Under the pieces are notes generated by a model, which had not been told where the DNA came from, searched no databases, and saw only the letters and a program-made list of their open reading frames with translations. From Bryobacterales bacterium (lineage in GTDB: Bacteria > Acidobacteriota > Terriglobia > Bryobacterales > Bryobacteraceae), in NCBI GenBank assembly GCA_016721425.1, contig JADKID010000020.1, forward strand, positions 1-64,000: a stretch of DNA of 64,000 bases, written 5' to 3'. Within the stretch, counting starts at the first letter, position 1; every line of letters begins with the position of its first letter. The position numbers and the translations under genes are program-made. Below are positions 32,301-40,180 of this stretch, one piece after another.

Positions 32301-33463
32301 CCCTACGGCTCCTTCGACACGCCCGGCAAGATTCTCACCGGCCTCTCCGGCGGCATCGCCGTCACCGGTTGGGCGCTCGATGACCTCGGTGTCCAATCCG
32401 TGAAGATCTGGCGCGATCGCATCGGTTCGGAGCAGACCTATCCCAACGGGCTCGTCTACATCGGGGACGCCCTCTTTGTCCCCGGCGCCCGCCCCGACGT
32501 CGAAGCGGCTCACCCCACCCGCCCAGCCAACTACGGTGCGGGTTGGGGCTACATGATGCTCTCCAACGCCCTGCCGAAGACGACGCCCAGCGGCACCATG
32601 GGCAGCGGCACCTACCGCCTCCACGCCATTGCCACCGATGTCGAGGGCCAGTCCGCCACTATCGGCACGAAGACGATTACCGTCGATAACAGGGGCTCCA
32701 GCAAGCCTTTCGGCGCGGTTGACGCGCCCGCGCCCGGCGCCACCATCGAAGGCGCGGCCTACCCCAACTCGGGCTGGGCGCTCACCCCGCAGCCGGACCT
32801 CATCCCGATCGACGGCTCCACGTTCGGCGTCTATGTGGATGGCGTTAATTTGGGCAAACCCGTCTACAACCAATTCCGCCCTGATGTCGCCGGGATCTTC
32901 CGGGCCTAGCCAACAGCGCCGGCTCCGGCGGCAGCTATGTGCTGGATACGACGAAGCTCTCCAACGGGATGCACTCCATCGCCTGGAGCGTGGCCGACGA
33001 CAAGGGCCACATCGACGGGATCGGCAGCCGCTTCTTCCACATCCTGAACAGCGGAAGCACCGCCGCCATCGCATCGCCGATGCCGCAGCCGAGCCCGATG
33101 CTGCGCGCCATTCGCAGACACCGCCTCTCCGCCGAGACCGCCGGCTACCGCACGGGCTACGACGCGGAGGCCCCGCTCGTGCCGCTGCCCGCGGACGCCA
33201 TCACAGTGGCAGAACTGGAACGCCTCGAACTCCACCTGCCTGCAATGGCGGAGGGGGCAAACTGGTCCGCCGCACTCCGCGTTGGCGACGAGCTCAGAAC
33301 TCTCCCCATCGGTTCCACGTGCGACGCCGAAGCCTGCATCTTCTACTGGCAACTCGGCCCGGGATTCCTGGGAGAGTTCGTGCTCGAATTCCGCCCGGCC
33401 CCCGACGCGGAGCCACTCCCGGTTCGCATCCGCGTGGGAGCGGGCGTGGCGCGAGTCGAGTAG
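29346..33463 (+). pseudogene. Large secreted RCC1-repeat protein, copy 2, one-base frameshift
   Basis: Same layout as copy 1: signal, 14 RCC1 repeats (residues about 30-705), BACON-like, regulatory-like, second BACON-like and two Ig-like modules. Near 32899 the sequence reads CTTCCGGG where copies 1 and 3 read CTTCCCGGG. The lost C shifts the frame and stops the protein at 32909 (GIFRA, stop), within the second Ig-like module. Restoring it gives 1,372 residues ending at 33463 with the same tail as the others. As written, the product would be about 1,187 residues, lacking the last ~185. The homopolymer position means a sequencing error is possible. ATG 29346 was chosen by alignment with copies 1 and 3; an upstream in-frame start at 29286 lies in the hairpin. 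Confidence 0.85.
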
Positions 33464-33491
33464 AACGCCGGCAAAACGACCCGGTTTCGCT

Positions 33492-33531
33492 AATAATGCG
33501 CCATTTTCCGTGTGGGAGTCGGCGCCTTATT
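33492..33531 (+). terminator. Hairpin upstream of RCC1 gene 3
   Basis: AATAATGCGCC (33492-33502) pairs with GGCGCCTTATT (33521-33531), ten of eleven bases. Its loop shares an ATTTTCC-G-G-GGGAG-like sequence with the hairpin before gene 1, showing common origin. Confidence 0.65.
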
Positions 33532-33558
33532 GTGTGATGGCAGGGAATTCGACATAAT
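33530..33558 (+). promoter_or_regulatory. Promoter of RCC1 gene 3
   Basis: TTGTGT (33530-33535), 17 bases, then CATAAT (33553-33558), with ATG 33566 seven bases later. The -35 box overlaps the end of the hairpin stem, as in the other two units. Confidence 0.6.
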
Positions 33559-33565
33559 CAGACCG

Positions 33566-36500
33566 ATGACTCCGAATTGCGCCGGCTGCATTCTCCTGCC
33601 TGTCCTCTTCTCCTTCGCGCTGGGCGCGGCCCCGCTCACGCCGCCGCCGGAGGGTGCGGTCGCCGTGGGCGCTCAACACAGCCTCTGGCTCAAGCCCGAC
33701 GGCTCCGTTTGGGCCTGGGGTGCGAACTTTGCAGGACAACTCGGCGACGGCTCCTACCTCCGAAGGACCGCACCCGTCCCCGTTGTTGAGCTCAGCAGCA
33801 TTGTCGCCATTGTCGCGGGTGATCACTGGAGCATGGCTCTCCGCTCGGACGGTACGGTTTGGAGCTGGGGCTCCCACAACATGGCTGACTATCGTTCGCC
33901 GGGCTGGAAAGGCACTCCCAGTTTGCTATTTTCGCTACCCGGAACCATTGCCGTTGCGGGAAATCCAACCTCAGGCAGAGCGATAACCGGCGACGGGCTC
34001 GTTTGGGAGTGGGCCGGTGATGGGACCGGACGCGCCACACTGCGACAGTTGACGGGAGTCAGCGAAATGGCAGCCGTCGTCAGCGGGACTGGGCACTTCG
34101 TTCTACTTCGCAGAGATGGCACAGTCTGGACTTCGGGTTCCAACCTCAGCGGGCAGTTGGGCGATGGCACCACCACGACAAGAAGCGAACTGATTCAGGT
34201 GCCGGGCCTGGCTGGCATCGCGGCTGTGGCTGCTGGACGGTCCCACACGGTTGCGCTGAAGGCCGACGGCAGCGTTTTAGCCTGGGGTGATGGCCGTCTT
34301 TACCAGATAGGTGACGGTATCTGGGCCAACCACACTTCGCCGGTGCAGATTGCGGGGCTGGCGCAGATTCAGCGTATCGTGGCTGGCGGAGACGGGACGG
34401 TAGCGGTCGAAACTGGCGGGCGGGTTTGGCAATGGGGTCAGGCCGCATACGGAGAGTTCAGTCGCGGAGGTTTCCGCCAGACGCCCACAGAGCAGCCCCA
34501 GCTCAATGGGATCAAGGCGCTCGCAATCGGTACGTCTCATTGCCTGGCCCTTGGCGTGGACGGCGCACCAGTGTCGTGGGGCAACAATGCGAACGGCCAG
34601 CTTGGTACTGGCTCCGCCATCATCCGCCTCTGGCCCGAACTCACTCCAGTGATCTCCGGCGTCGTATCAGCCGCGCCGGGCTTGATGCACAGCATGGTGG
34701 TGAAGAACGACGGCACGCTCTGGGAATGGGGCGACAGGAACTATGCCTATTCCTTTGCACTTGGCGCGCCGGCGTCCGTTCCGTCGCAGGTGGCGGGGAT
34801 ATCCAATGTCGTCCTCGCCGCCGAGGGGGCGGGCCACAGCTACGCGCTCACCTCCGACGGCACGGTCTGGAGTTGGGGAGGAGACCCGCAGAACCTGGGC
34901 GTGCTGGGGCAAGGGCCTGCCATTCGAACCCTGTCCTCTCCGCAGCCTATCGCCGGCCTGTCCGGCATCAAGTCGATCCTGTCCGGTCCCTACTTCGGGG
35001 CGGCGTTGAGCGATTCCGGAGAGGTGTGGACTTGGGGACAAAACCTGTACGGTCAGCTCGGCGATGGTACGCTGACCAATCGGGATGCTCCCGTGCGTGT
35101 GCCCGGACTCCAGGGCGTCAAGGCCATCGCCTCCGGCAAGTATCATATGCTCGCCCTTCTTGACGACGGAACGGTTTGGTCCTGGGGTTCCAACGGGAAC
35201 CGGCGACTGGGCGACGGCACAACAACTTCCCGCGCAACACCGGGAAAGGTCCCCGTCGTGTCGGGCATCACGGCCATCGCTACCAGTGATATCGCTGGCC
35301 TCGCTCTGAAGTCCGACGGTACCGTCTGGGGCTGGGGAGGCGACTTCAGAGATTTCAGTGCCGCCCCTGGCCTCTTTCCCGCGCAAGTTCCTGGTCTGAC
35401 CGGTATCCGTTCGATTTGGGCGGGTGATGGGGTGCGTTTCGTTCAGAGGGCCGACAATTCCGTTTGGGTTTGGGGGGCGAGCTCCTATGGAAATCTGGGG
35501 GATTCCAGCGGCTCGCTCTTTCAGTACGACCCGCCTGTCCGGGTAGCGAACCTCCCCGCTGATGTGACTTCGATCTCCGGCTTACTCGGTCACACTCTGG
35601 CGGTCACCAGCGCAGGGGAGTTGTGGTCCTGGGGCTACGTCCCCAGCGCCCAAATGTCGGACGCTGGGGATCTGGCGCCGGCGCCGCAACTTGTGGCGAA
35701 CTCCGGCTCCTATGCGCTCAGCTCCTCCGAGATCGTGGCCTCATCCGCCGCCGGCTCGCAATCCGTGTCCCTCTCCACCGGCAACGACGTTCTTCCCTGG
35801 GCCGCGGTTCCGGATAGCGCTTGGCTGAGCGCCACGCCCGGCGCCGGGAATGGCAGCGCCACGCTCACCCTCAATTGGCCGCAGAACCAACGCCCCGAGA
35901 GCCGGATCGCGACGATCCGCGTCGGTGGCGAGGCGGTGATAGTGACTCAGGCCGGAACAGGACCCACCTACTCGATTTCCGGCACTGTCCGCGCCAATGG
36001 TGCCGGCGTACCTGGAGTTGCTGTCACGCTCAGCGCTTCACTGGACTTCGCCTCATCTCAGCCGAGCTCTAGAATCAGTAAACTGACCGACTCCTCCGGC
36101 CATTACGAGTTCACTACGCTCACCGCTGGCGGAAGTTTCTACGTGACACCCATCGCCAACACCTTGAGGTTCACGCCGGATAGCGCAAGCGCGGGGCCTC
36201 TCGCGGCCAACCAAATCTTGGACTTCACGGTTTTCCAGGAGCCTACAACGCTGGCTGTCGATCGCACCAGTCTCCAATTCGCCAGTAACCAGGGCCGGTC
36301 CATCGTCACACCGCCCCAGGAACTTACCGTCAGACTGACCGGCGGCGCCCCTCTGGTTTGGAACGCGGTCTCCAGCAAGCCCTGGCTCACCGTCACCCCC
36401 TCTACCGGGTCCGCCAGTGGCAAAGCGCTGGTCTCCCTGGTATCTTCGAACCTGCCCAAGACCGGCGCCGACAGCGCAACCATCACGATCACTACCCCAA

Positions 36501-37729
36501 ACCTTCCCAACGGGGCTGTTACGGTGAAATGCACCCTGACCATCGCCGGCGCCGCCACCGCGCCGCCCTACGGCTCCTTCGACACGCCCGGCAAGATTAT
36601 CACCGGCCTCTCCGGCGGCATCGCCGTCACCGGTTGGGCGCTCGATGACCTCGGTGTCCAATCCGTGAAGATCTGGCGCGATCGCATCGGTTCGGAGCAG
36701 ACCTATCCCAACGGGCTCGTCTACATCGGGGACGCCCTCTTTGTCCCCGGCGCCCGCCCCGACGTCGAAGCGGCTCACCCCACCCGCCCCGCCAACTACA
36801 CAGCCGGTTGGGGCTACATGATGCTCTCCAACGCCCTGCCGAAGATGACGCCCAGCGGCACCATGGGCAGCGGCACCTACCGCCTCCACGCCATTGCCAC
36901 CGATGTCGAGGGCCAGTCCGCCACTATCGGCACGAAGACGATTACCGTCGATAACAGGGGCTCCAGCAAGCCCTTCGGCGCGGTGGATGCGCCCGCGCCA
37001 GGCGCCACCATCGAAGGCGCGGCCTACCCCAACTCGGGCTGGGCGCTCACCCCGCAGCCGGACCTCATCCCGATCGACGGCTCCACGTTCGGCGTCTACG
37101 TAGATGGCGTCAATTTGGGAAAGCCCGTCTACAACCAATTCCGCCCTGATGTCGCCGGGATCTTCCCGGGCCTAGCCAACAGCGCCGGCTCCGGCGGCAG
37201 CTATGTGCTGGATACGACGAAGCTCTCCAACGGGATGCACTCCATCGCCTGGAGCGTGGCCGACGACAAGGGTCACATCGACGGGATCGGCAGCCGCTTC
37301 TTCCACATCCTAAACAGCGGAAGCACGGCTGCCATCGCTGCGCCAATGCCGCAGCCGAGCCCGATGCTGCGGGCCATTCGCAGACACCGCCTCTCCGCCG
37401 AGACCGCCGGCTACCGCACGGGCTACGACGCGGAGGCCCCGCTCGTGCCGCTGCCCGCGGACGCCATCACAGTGGCAGAACTTGAACGCCTCGAGCTGCA
37501 CCTGCCGCCAGCGCCCGAGGGCGCCATCTGGTCCGCCGCACTCCGCGTCGGCGAGGAGCTCAGACCTCTCCCAATCGGCTCCACCTTCGACGCCGAAGCC
37601 TGCATCTTCTACTGGCAACTCGGCCCGGGATTCCTGGGAGAGTTCGCACTAGAATTCCGCTCGGCCCCGGACTCCGCTCCGCTCCCGGTTCGCATCCGCG
37701 TCGCCGCCTGGACGTCCCGAACGCAGTAA
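33566..37729 (+). CDS. Large secreted RCC1-repeat protein, copy 3
   Basis: Predicted 1,387 residues with the same architecture: signal peptide (ILLPVLFSFALGAAPL), 14 RCC1 repeats (about 30-720), BACON-like module (LPWAAVPDSAWLSATPGAGN), regulatory-like module (SISGTVRANGAGVPGVAVTL), second BACON-like module, two Ig-like modules and the ~150-residue C-terminal region. The RCC1 half is clearly diverged from copies 1 and 2, while the last ~1.2 kb alternates between blocks identical to copy 1 and blocks identical to copy 2. Repeat 6 (GGRVWQWG) and repeat 13 (DNSVWVWG) have lost the DGT motif. No terminator was seen after the gene; a small ORF begins six bases later. Confidence 0.88.
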   Translation: MTPNCAGCILLPVLFSFALGAAPLTPPPEGAVAVGAQHSLWLKPDGSVWAWGANFAGQLGDGSYLRRTAPVPVVELSSIVAIVAGDHWSMALRSDGTVWSWGSHNMADYRSPGWKGTPSLLFSLPGTIAVAGNPTSGRAITGDGLVWEWAGDGTGRATLRQLTGVSEMAAVVSGTGHFVLLRRDGTVWTSGSNLSGQLGDGTTTTRSELIQVPGLAGIAAVAAGRSHTVALKADGSVLAWGDGRLYQIGDGIWANHTSPVQIAGLAQIQRIVAGGDGTVAVETGGRVWQWGQAAYGEFSRGGFRQTPTEQPQLNGIKALAIGTSHCLALGVDGAPVSWGNNANGQLGTGSAIIRLWPELTPVISGVVSAAPGLMHSMVVKNDGTLWEWGDRNYAYSFALGAPASVPSQVAGISNVVLAAEGAGHSYALTSDGTVWSWGGDPQNLGVLGQGPAIRTLSSPQPIAGLSGIKSILSGPYFGAALSDSGEVWTWGQNLYGQLGDGTLTNRDAPVRVPGLQGVKAIASGKYHMLALLDDGTVWSWGSNGNRRLGDGTTTSRATPGKVPVVSGITAIATSDIAGLALKSDGTVWGWGGDFRDFSAAPGLFPAQVPGLTGIRSIWAGDGVRFVQRADNSVWVWGASSYGNLGDSSGSLFQYDPPVRVANLPADVTSISGLLGHTLAVTSAGELWSWGYVPSAQMSDAGDLAPAPQLVANSGSYALSSSEIVASSAAGSQSVSLSTGNDVLPWAAVPDSAWLSATPGAGNGSATLTLNWPQNQRPESRIATIRVGGEAVIVTQAGTGPTYSISGTVRANGAGVPGVAVTLSASLDFASSQPSSRISKLTDSSGHYEFTTLTAGGSFYVTPIANTLRFTPDSASAGPLAANQILDFTVFQEPTTLAVDRTSLQFASNQGRSIVTPPQELTVRLTGGAPLVWNAVSSKPWLTVTPSTGSASGKALVSLVSSNLPKTGADSATITITTPNLPNGAVTVKCTLTIAGAATAPPYGSFDTPGKIITGLSGGIAVTGWALDDLGVQSVKIWRDRIGSEQTYPNGLVYIGDALFVPGARPDVEAAHPTRPANYTAGWGYMMLSNALPKMTPSGTMGSGTYRLHAIATDVEGQSATIGTKTITVDNRGSSKPFGAVDAPAPGATIEGAAYPNSGWALTPQPDLIPIDGSTFGVYVDGVNLGKPVYNQFRPDVAGIFPGLANSAGSGGSYVLDTTKLSNGMHSIAWSVADDKGHIDGIGSRFFHILNSGSTAAIAAPMPQPSPMLRAIRRHRLSAETAGYRTGYDAEAPLVPLPADAITVAELERLELHLPPAPEGAIWSAALRVGEELRPLPIGSTFDAEACIFYWQLGPGFLGEFALEFRSAPDSAPLPVRIRVAAWTSRTQ

Positions 37730-37734
37730 ACTCG

Positions 37735-38190
37735 ATGGCAATGGAGAAAGAGGTGCTCGAATTCACGGCCCAGTACTTCGGAGTGAATTCGGAAAGCCTC
37801 TCGCTCCGGACTCGTCCCTATCCGGATCTCTGCCTGGATGACACCCGCATGGAGGCATTTCTCTGGCGCTTCAGCCAGCATTTCGGCGTGTCCTTTCCAA
37901 AGCTCAATAACCGCCAATCGGTGGCGTATCTGGCGCGTCTGGCCCTTGGTTCCAGAGTAGGCGCGCTTTTTGGGTGCCGACCGCGCCTGGCCTTGGGCTC
38001 AGTGGCGGCGGCAGCTTCCGGAACTCCGACGTCACCCGCCTCAGCCCCTGGCTCACCCTCGCCGACCTCACCCGGGCCGCTACCCGCGCGGCGCCCCGTC
38101 CAGGATTGTCCGGTACACCGTCTCATACCGCGGAATAATCTTCGACGTGCAGAAACGCGTCTCCGCCGTCTCCCGCGCCGCCCAGCGTAG
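37735..38190 (+). CDS. Small acidic protein, possibly acyl-carrier-like (DUF1493-type); 3' end uncertain
   Basis: The first ~60 residues (MEKEVLEFTAQYFGVNSESL, TRMEAFLWRFSQHFGVSF) have the helix pattern and acidic loop (YPDLCLDD) of DUF1493/acyl-carrier-like proteins, though the serine carrying phosphopantetheine is not evident. After about residue 78 this frame becomes low-complexity Ala/Ser/Pro and runs antisense into bshA. If the run of five T at about 37967-37971 were six, the frame would continue as FWVPTAPGLGL...LTLADLTRAATR, closer to the family's usual C-terminus, and stop at 38138. So the annotated C-terminus is doubtful. It begins six bases after RCC1 gene 3 and probably shares its transcript. 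Function unknown. Confidence 0.5.
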   Translation: MAMEKEVLEFTAQYFGVNSESLSLRTRPYPDLCLDDTRMEAFLWRFSQHFGVSFPKLNNRQSVAYLARLALGSRVGALFGCRPRLALGSVAAAASGTPTSPASAPGSPSPTSPGPLPARRPVQDCPVHRLIPRNNLRRAETRLRRLPRRPA

Positions 38191-39195
38191 CCGGTTCCGC
38201 AGCGCCCCGTCCGTCAGGATCTCCAGCACCCGCTTGGCCTGCGAAGCCACGTCGCCCACCTCTTCCAGGTAGCCGTCCTGGCCGTGCGTGATCAACTCCG
38301 GCACGCCGCCTACGCGCGTCGCCACCGGGATCACGCCGCACGCCATCGCCTCCAGCGCCGCCAGGCCGAAAGACTCCATCCGGCTCGGCAGCAGGAGCAC
38401 GTCCGCCTGCGGGATTAGCTTCTCAATGTGATTCTGCTTGCCCAGGAACTTCACGTGATCGTGCACGCCCAGTTCAAACGCCAGCCGCTCCGCCGCGCTC
38501 TGGTCCGGCCCATCGCCGGCCATCCACAACTCACAATCCACGTGCTTCCGCACCCGCTCCAGGATCTGCACGCAATCCGTCACACGCTTCACTTCCCGGA
38601 AGTTCGAGATGTGCAGCAGCCGCGGCCGCCCCTCGTGCGGCTCCTTCGCCATGCGGTAGAGATCGCAGTTCACGAAGTTGTGCACCACGTGAATCGGGTT
38701 CTGCACGCCAAACACCTCCACCGTCTGCTGCCGCAGATTCTCGCTGATGGAGGTCACTCCATCGGACTGCTCAATCGAGAACTTCGTGATCGGGAAATAC
38801 GCCCGGTCCGTCCCCACCAGCGTGATGTCCGTTCCGTGCAGAGTCGTGATGTAGGGCAGACGCCGCTTGCCCGCCAGCATCGCCCGCGCCATGTAGGCCG
38901 ACGCCGAATGAGGGATCGCATAGTGGACGTGCAGCAGATCCAGATCCTGCCACTCGGCGATCTCCGCCATCCGCGACGCCAGCGCCAGATCGTAGGGCGG
39001 GTACTGGAATAGCGGGTAGTTGGAGACCTCCACCTCGTGGTAGTAGATCCGCGGCGTGCCTGGATCCAGACGGATCGGATTGGCGTAGGTGATGAAGTGG
39101 ATCTCGTGACCGCGCGCCGCCAACTCCATGCCGAGCTCCGTGGCGACAATGCCCGATCCGCCGTAAGTGGGATAGCACGTGATGCCGATTCGCAT
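38080..39195 (-). CDS. bshA: BshA-type N-acetylglucosaminyl-malate synthase
   Basis: Predicted 371 residues, GT-B fold glycosyltransferase family 4. The start MRIGITCYPTYGGSGIVATELGMELA, with YGGSG, matches BshA closely. Further signatures are HVHYAIPHSASAYMA, TLHGTDITLVG, SNFREVKR (donor-binding) and the SRMESFGLAALEAMACGVPV-like E-x7-E block (here ...GVIPV). BshA joins UDP-GlcNAc to L-malate, the first step of bacillithiol synthesis, a low-molecular-weight thiol known in Firmicutes, Bacteroidetes and some acidobacteria. It starts four bases after the lipoprotein gene and is the last gene of a five-gene run. BshC is not in this window; a PIG-L deacetylase (candidate BshB) lies at 46290. Confidence 0.88.
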   Translation of the reverse strand: MRIGITCYPTYGGSGIVATELGMELAARGHEIHFITYANPIRLDPGTPRIYYHEVEVSNYPLFQYPPYDLALASRMAEIAEWQDLDLLHVHYAIPHSASAYMARAMLAGKRRLPYITTLHGTDITLVGTDRAYFPITKFSIEQSDGVTSISENLRQQTVEVFGVQNPIHVVHNFVNCDLYRMAKEPHEGRPRLLHISNFREVKRVTDCVQILERVRKHVDCELWMAGDGPDQSAAERLAFELGVHDHVKFLGKQNHIEKLIPQADVLLLPSRMESFGLAALEAMACGVIPVATRVGGVPELITHGQDGYLEEVGDVASQAKRVLEILTDGALRNRLRWAARETAETRFCTSKIIPRYETVYRTILDGAPRG

Positions 39196-39199
39196 AGTC

Positions 39200-40180
39200 C
39201 TATTTTCGCCAGATCAACTCGCCGTAGCCGATCCGCCCATGGATATTCTCCGCCGGATGCGCCACGTCGCCGCCGCCAAACCACACCCGCACGCGATCCT
39301 CTTCCGGCAACACCGTCGCGTCGCACACCACCTGCGAGTTCCACGCCTCGGCTCCGGAGATCACCACGCCCGTGCGCGTCCAGTGTACGCCATCGGCGGA
39401 TTTCACCAGCCCCATGCGCCGCTGCTCATTCCGCGCACGCCCTGTATAGAGCATCCACCACGCGCCGTGCGCGTTCCACACCGCCGGCTCGCCCAGCCCG
39501 TTCTCATCCCAGGCGCCCTGCTCGCCCAACTCCAGCACCGGCGCGCCCGTCAACTTGGTCCACTGCCGGCCATCGTTCGAGACAGCCACGCCCAGCCTCT
39601 GCCGCCGCGCGCGGTCCTCGCCCAGATAGTACAGGTACATCTGCCCGCCCGCCTGCACCACATAGGGATCGGCCGTGGCGCGCTCGTCCCACGCGCCGCG
39701 CGGCCCCAGCGCCAATACCGGCGCCGCTTCGCGAGTCCACACCTTCGCGTCTTCGGAATGGGCCAGGCCGATCTGGGGCGGATTTCCGGCCTGATAGAAA
39801 TAGAGCAGTTCGCCCTGAAACACAATGCCCGCGCCGTTCGCAGCGATGTAGCCGCTCTCCCACGAACCGTTCCGGGGAGAAATCACCCGCCTAGCCCCAC
39901 TCCACGCCAGGCCGTCCTCGGAGATCGCGGATTCCGTGTGCCAGGTCTTCCCGTCATACACCGAATAGAGGTTCAGCAGTGAATCGCGCCACTTCACCAC
40001 CGACGGATTCAACGTGTCCACTGCCTCTGCCCGCAGTACCACCCCGCTGCGTGGCTGCCATTCATAGTGACCCGCCTGCGCCGTTTCCTCCGCGGGCAGC
40101 GTGAAGCTCGCATAGTGGCCGCATCCTGTCAGAATCAGGGCGAGCCCCGCGGCGAGAATATGCGGCGCGGCGCTTCTCAT
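39200..40180 (-). CDS. Lipoprotein with five-bladed glycosidase-like propeller
   Basis: Predicted 326 residues. A lipobox (LTGC, Cys about residue 20) follows a hydrophobic signal, so it is probably membrane-anchored. The body shows repeated short blades of the GH43/GH32-like beta-propeller type: NPSVVKWRDSLLNLYSVYD, TADPYVVQAGGQMYLYYLGE, LGEPAVWNAHGAWWMLYTGR and CDATVLPEEDRVRVWFGGGD. Acidic residues occupy blade starts (NPSV, ATADPYV, GLGEPAV, VCDATVL), as in active glycosidases, but which are catalytic cannot be decided. Its start overlaps the histidine kinase stop (ATGA), so the two are translationally coupled. It may be an envelope glycan-binding or hydrolysing protein. Confidence 0.75.
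   Translation of the reverse strand: MRSAAPHILAAGLALILTGCGHYASFTLPAEETAQAGHYEWQPRSGVVLRAEAVDTLNPSVVKWRDSLLNLYSVYDGKTWHTESAISEDGLAWSGARRVISPRNGSWESGYIAANGAGIVFQGELLYFYQAGNPPQIGLAHSEDAKVWTREAAPVLALGPRGAWDERATADPYVVQAGGQMYLYYLGEDRARRQRLGVAVSNDGRQWTKLTGAPVLELGEQGAWDENGLGEPAVWNAHGAWWMLYTGRARNEQRRMGLVKSADGVHWTRTGVVISGAEAWNSQVVCDATVLPEEDRVRVWFGGGDVAHPAENIHGRIGYGELIWRK

Larger units (their letters stand above)
25034..37729 (+). repeat. Tandem array of three ~4.2-kb RCC1-gene units
   Basis: Three direct repeats, each comprising a hairpin, a TTGTGT/ATAAT promoter, an ATAATCAG-[AG]CC-[AG]-ATGACTC start region and a ~4.1-kb gene (units begin near 25034, 29271 and 33492). The 5' two-thirds of the genes have diverged; parts of the 3' third are almost identical. 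It is a local gene amplification, not a mobile element: no transposase or terminal repeat was found. Confidence 0.85.

Noticed and set aside
25200..37000. Evenly spaced ~150-base repeats, considered as a CRISPR or other DNA repeat array
   Set aside because: They encode the RCC1 blades (about 50 residues each); no identical short repeats with unique spacers are present.
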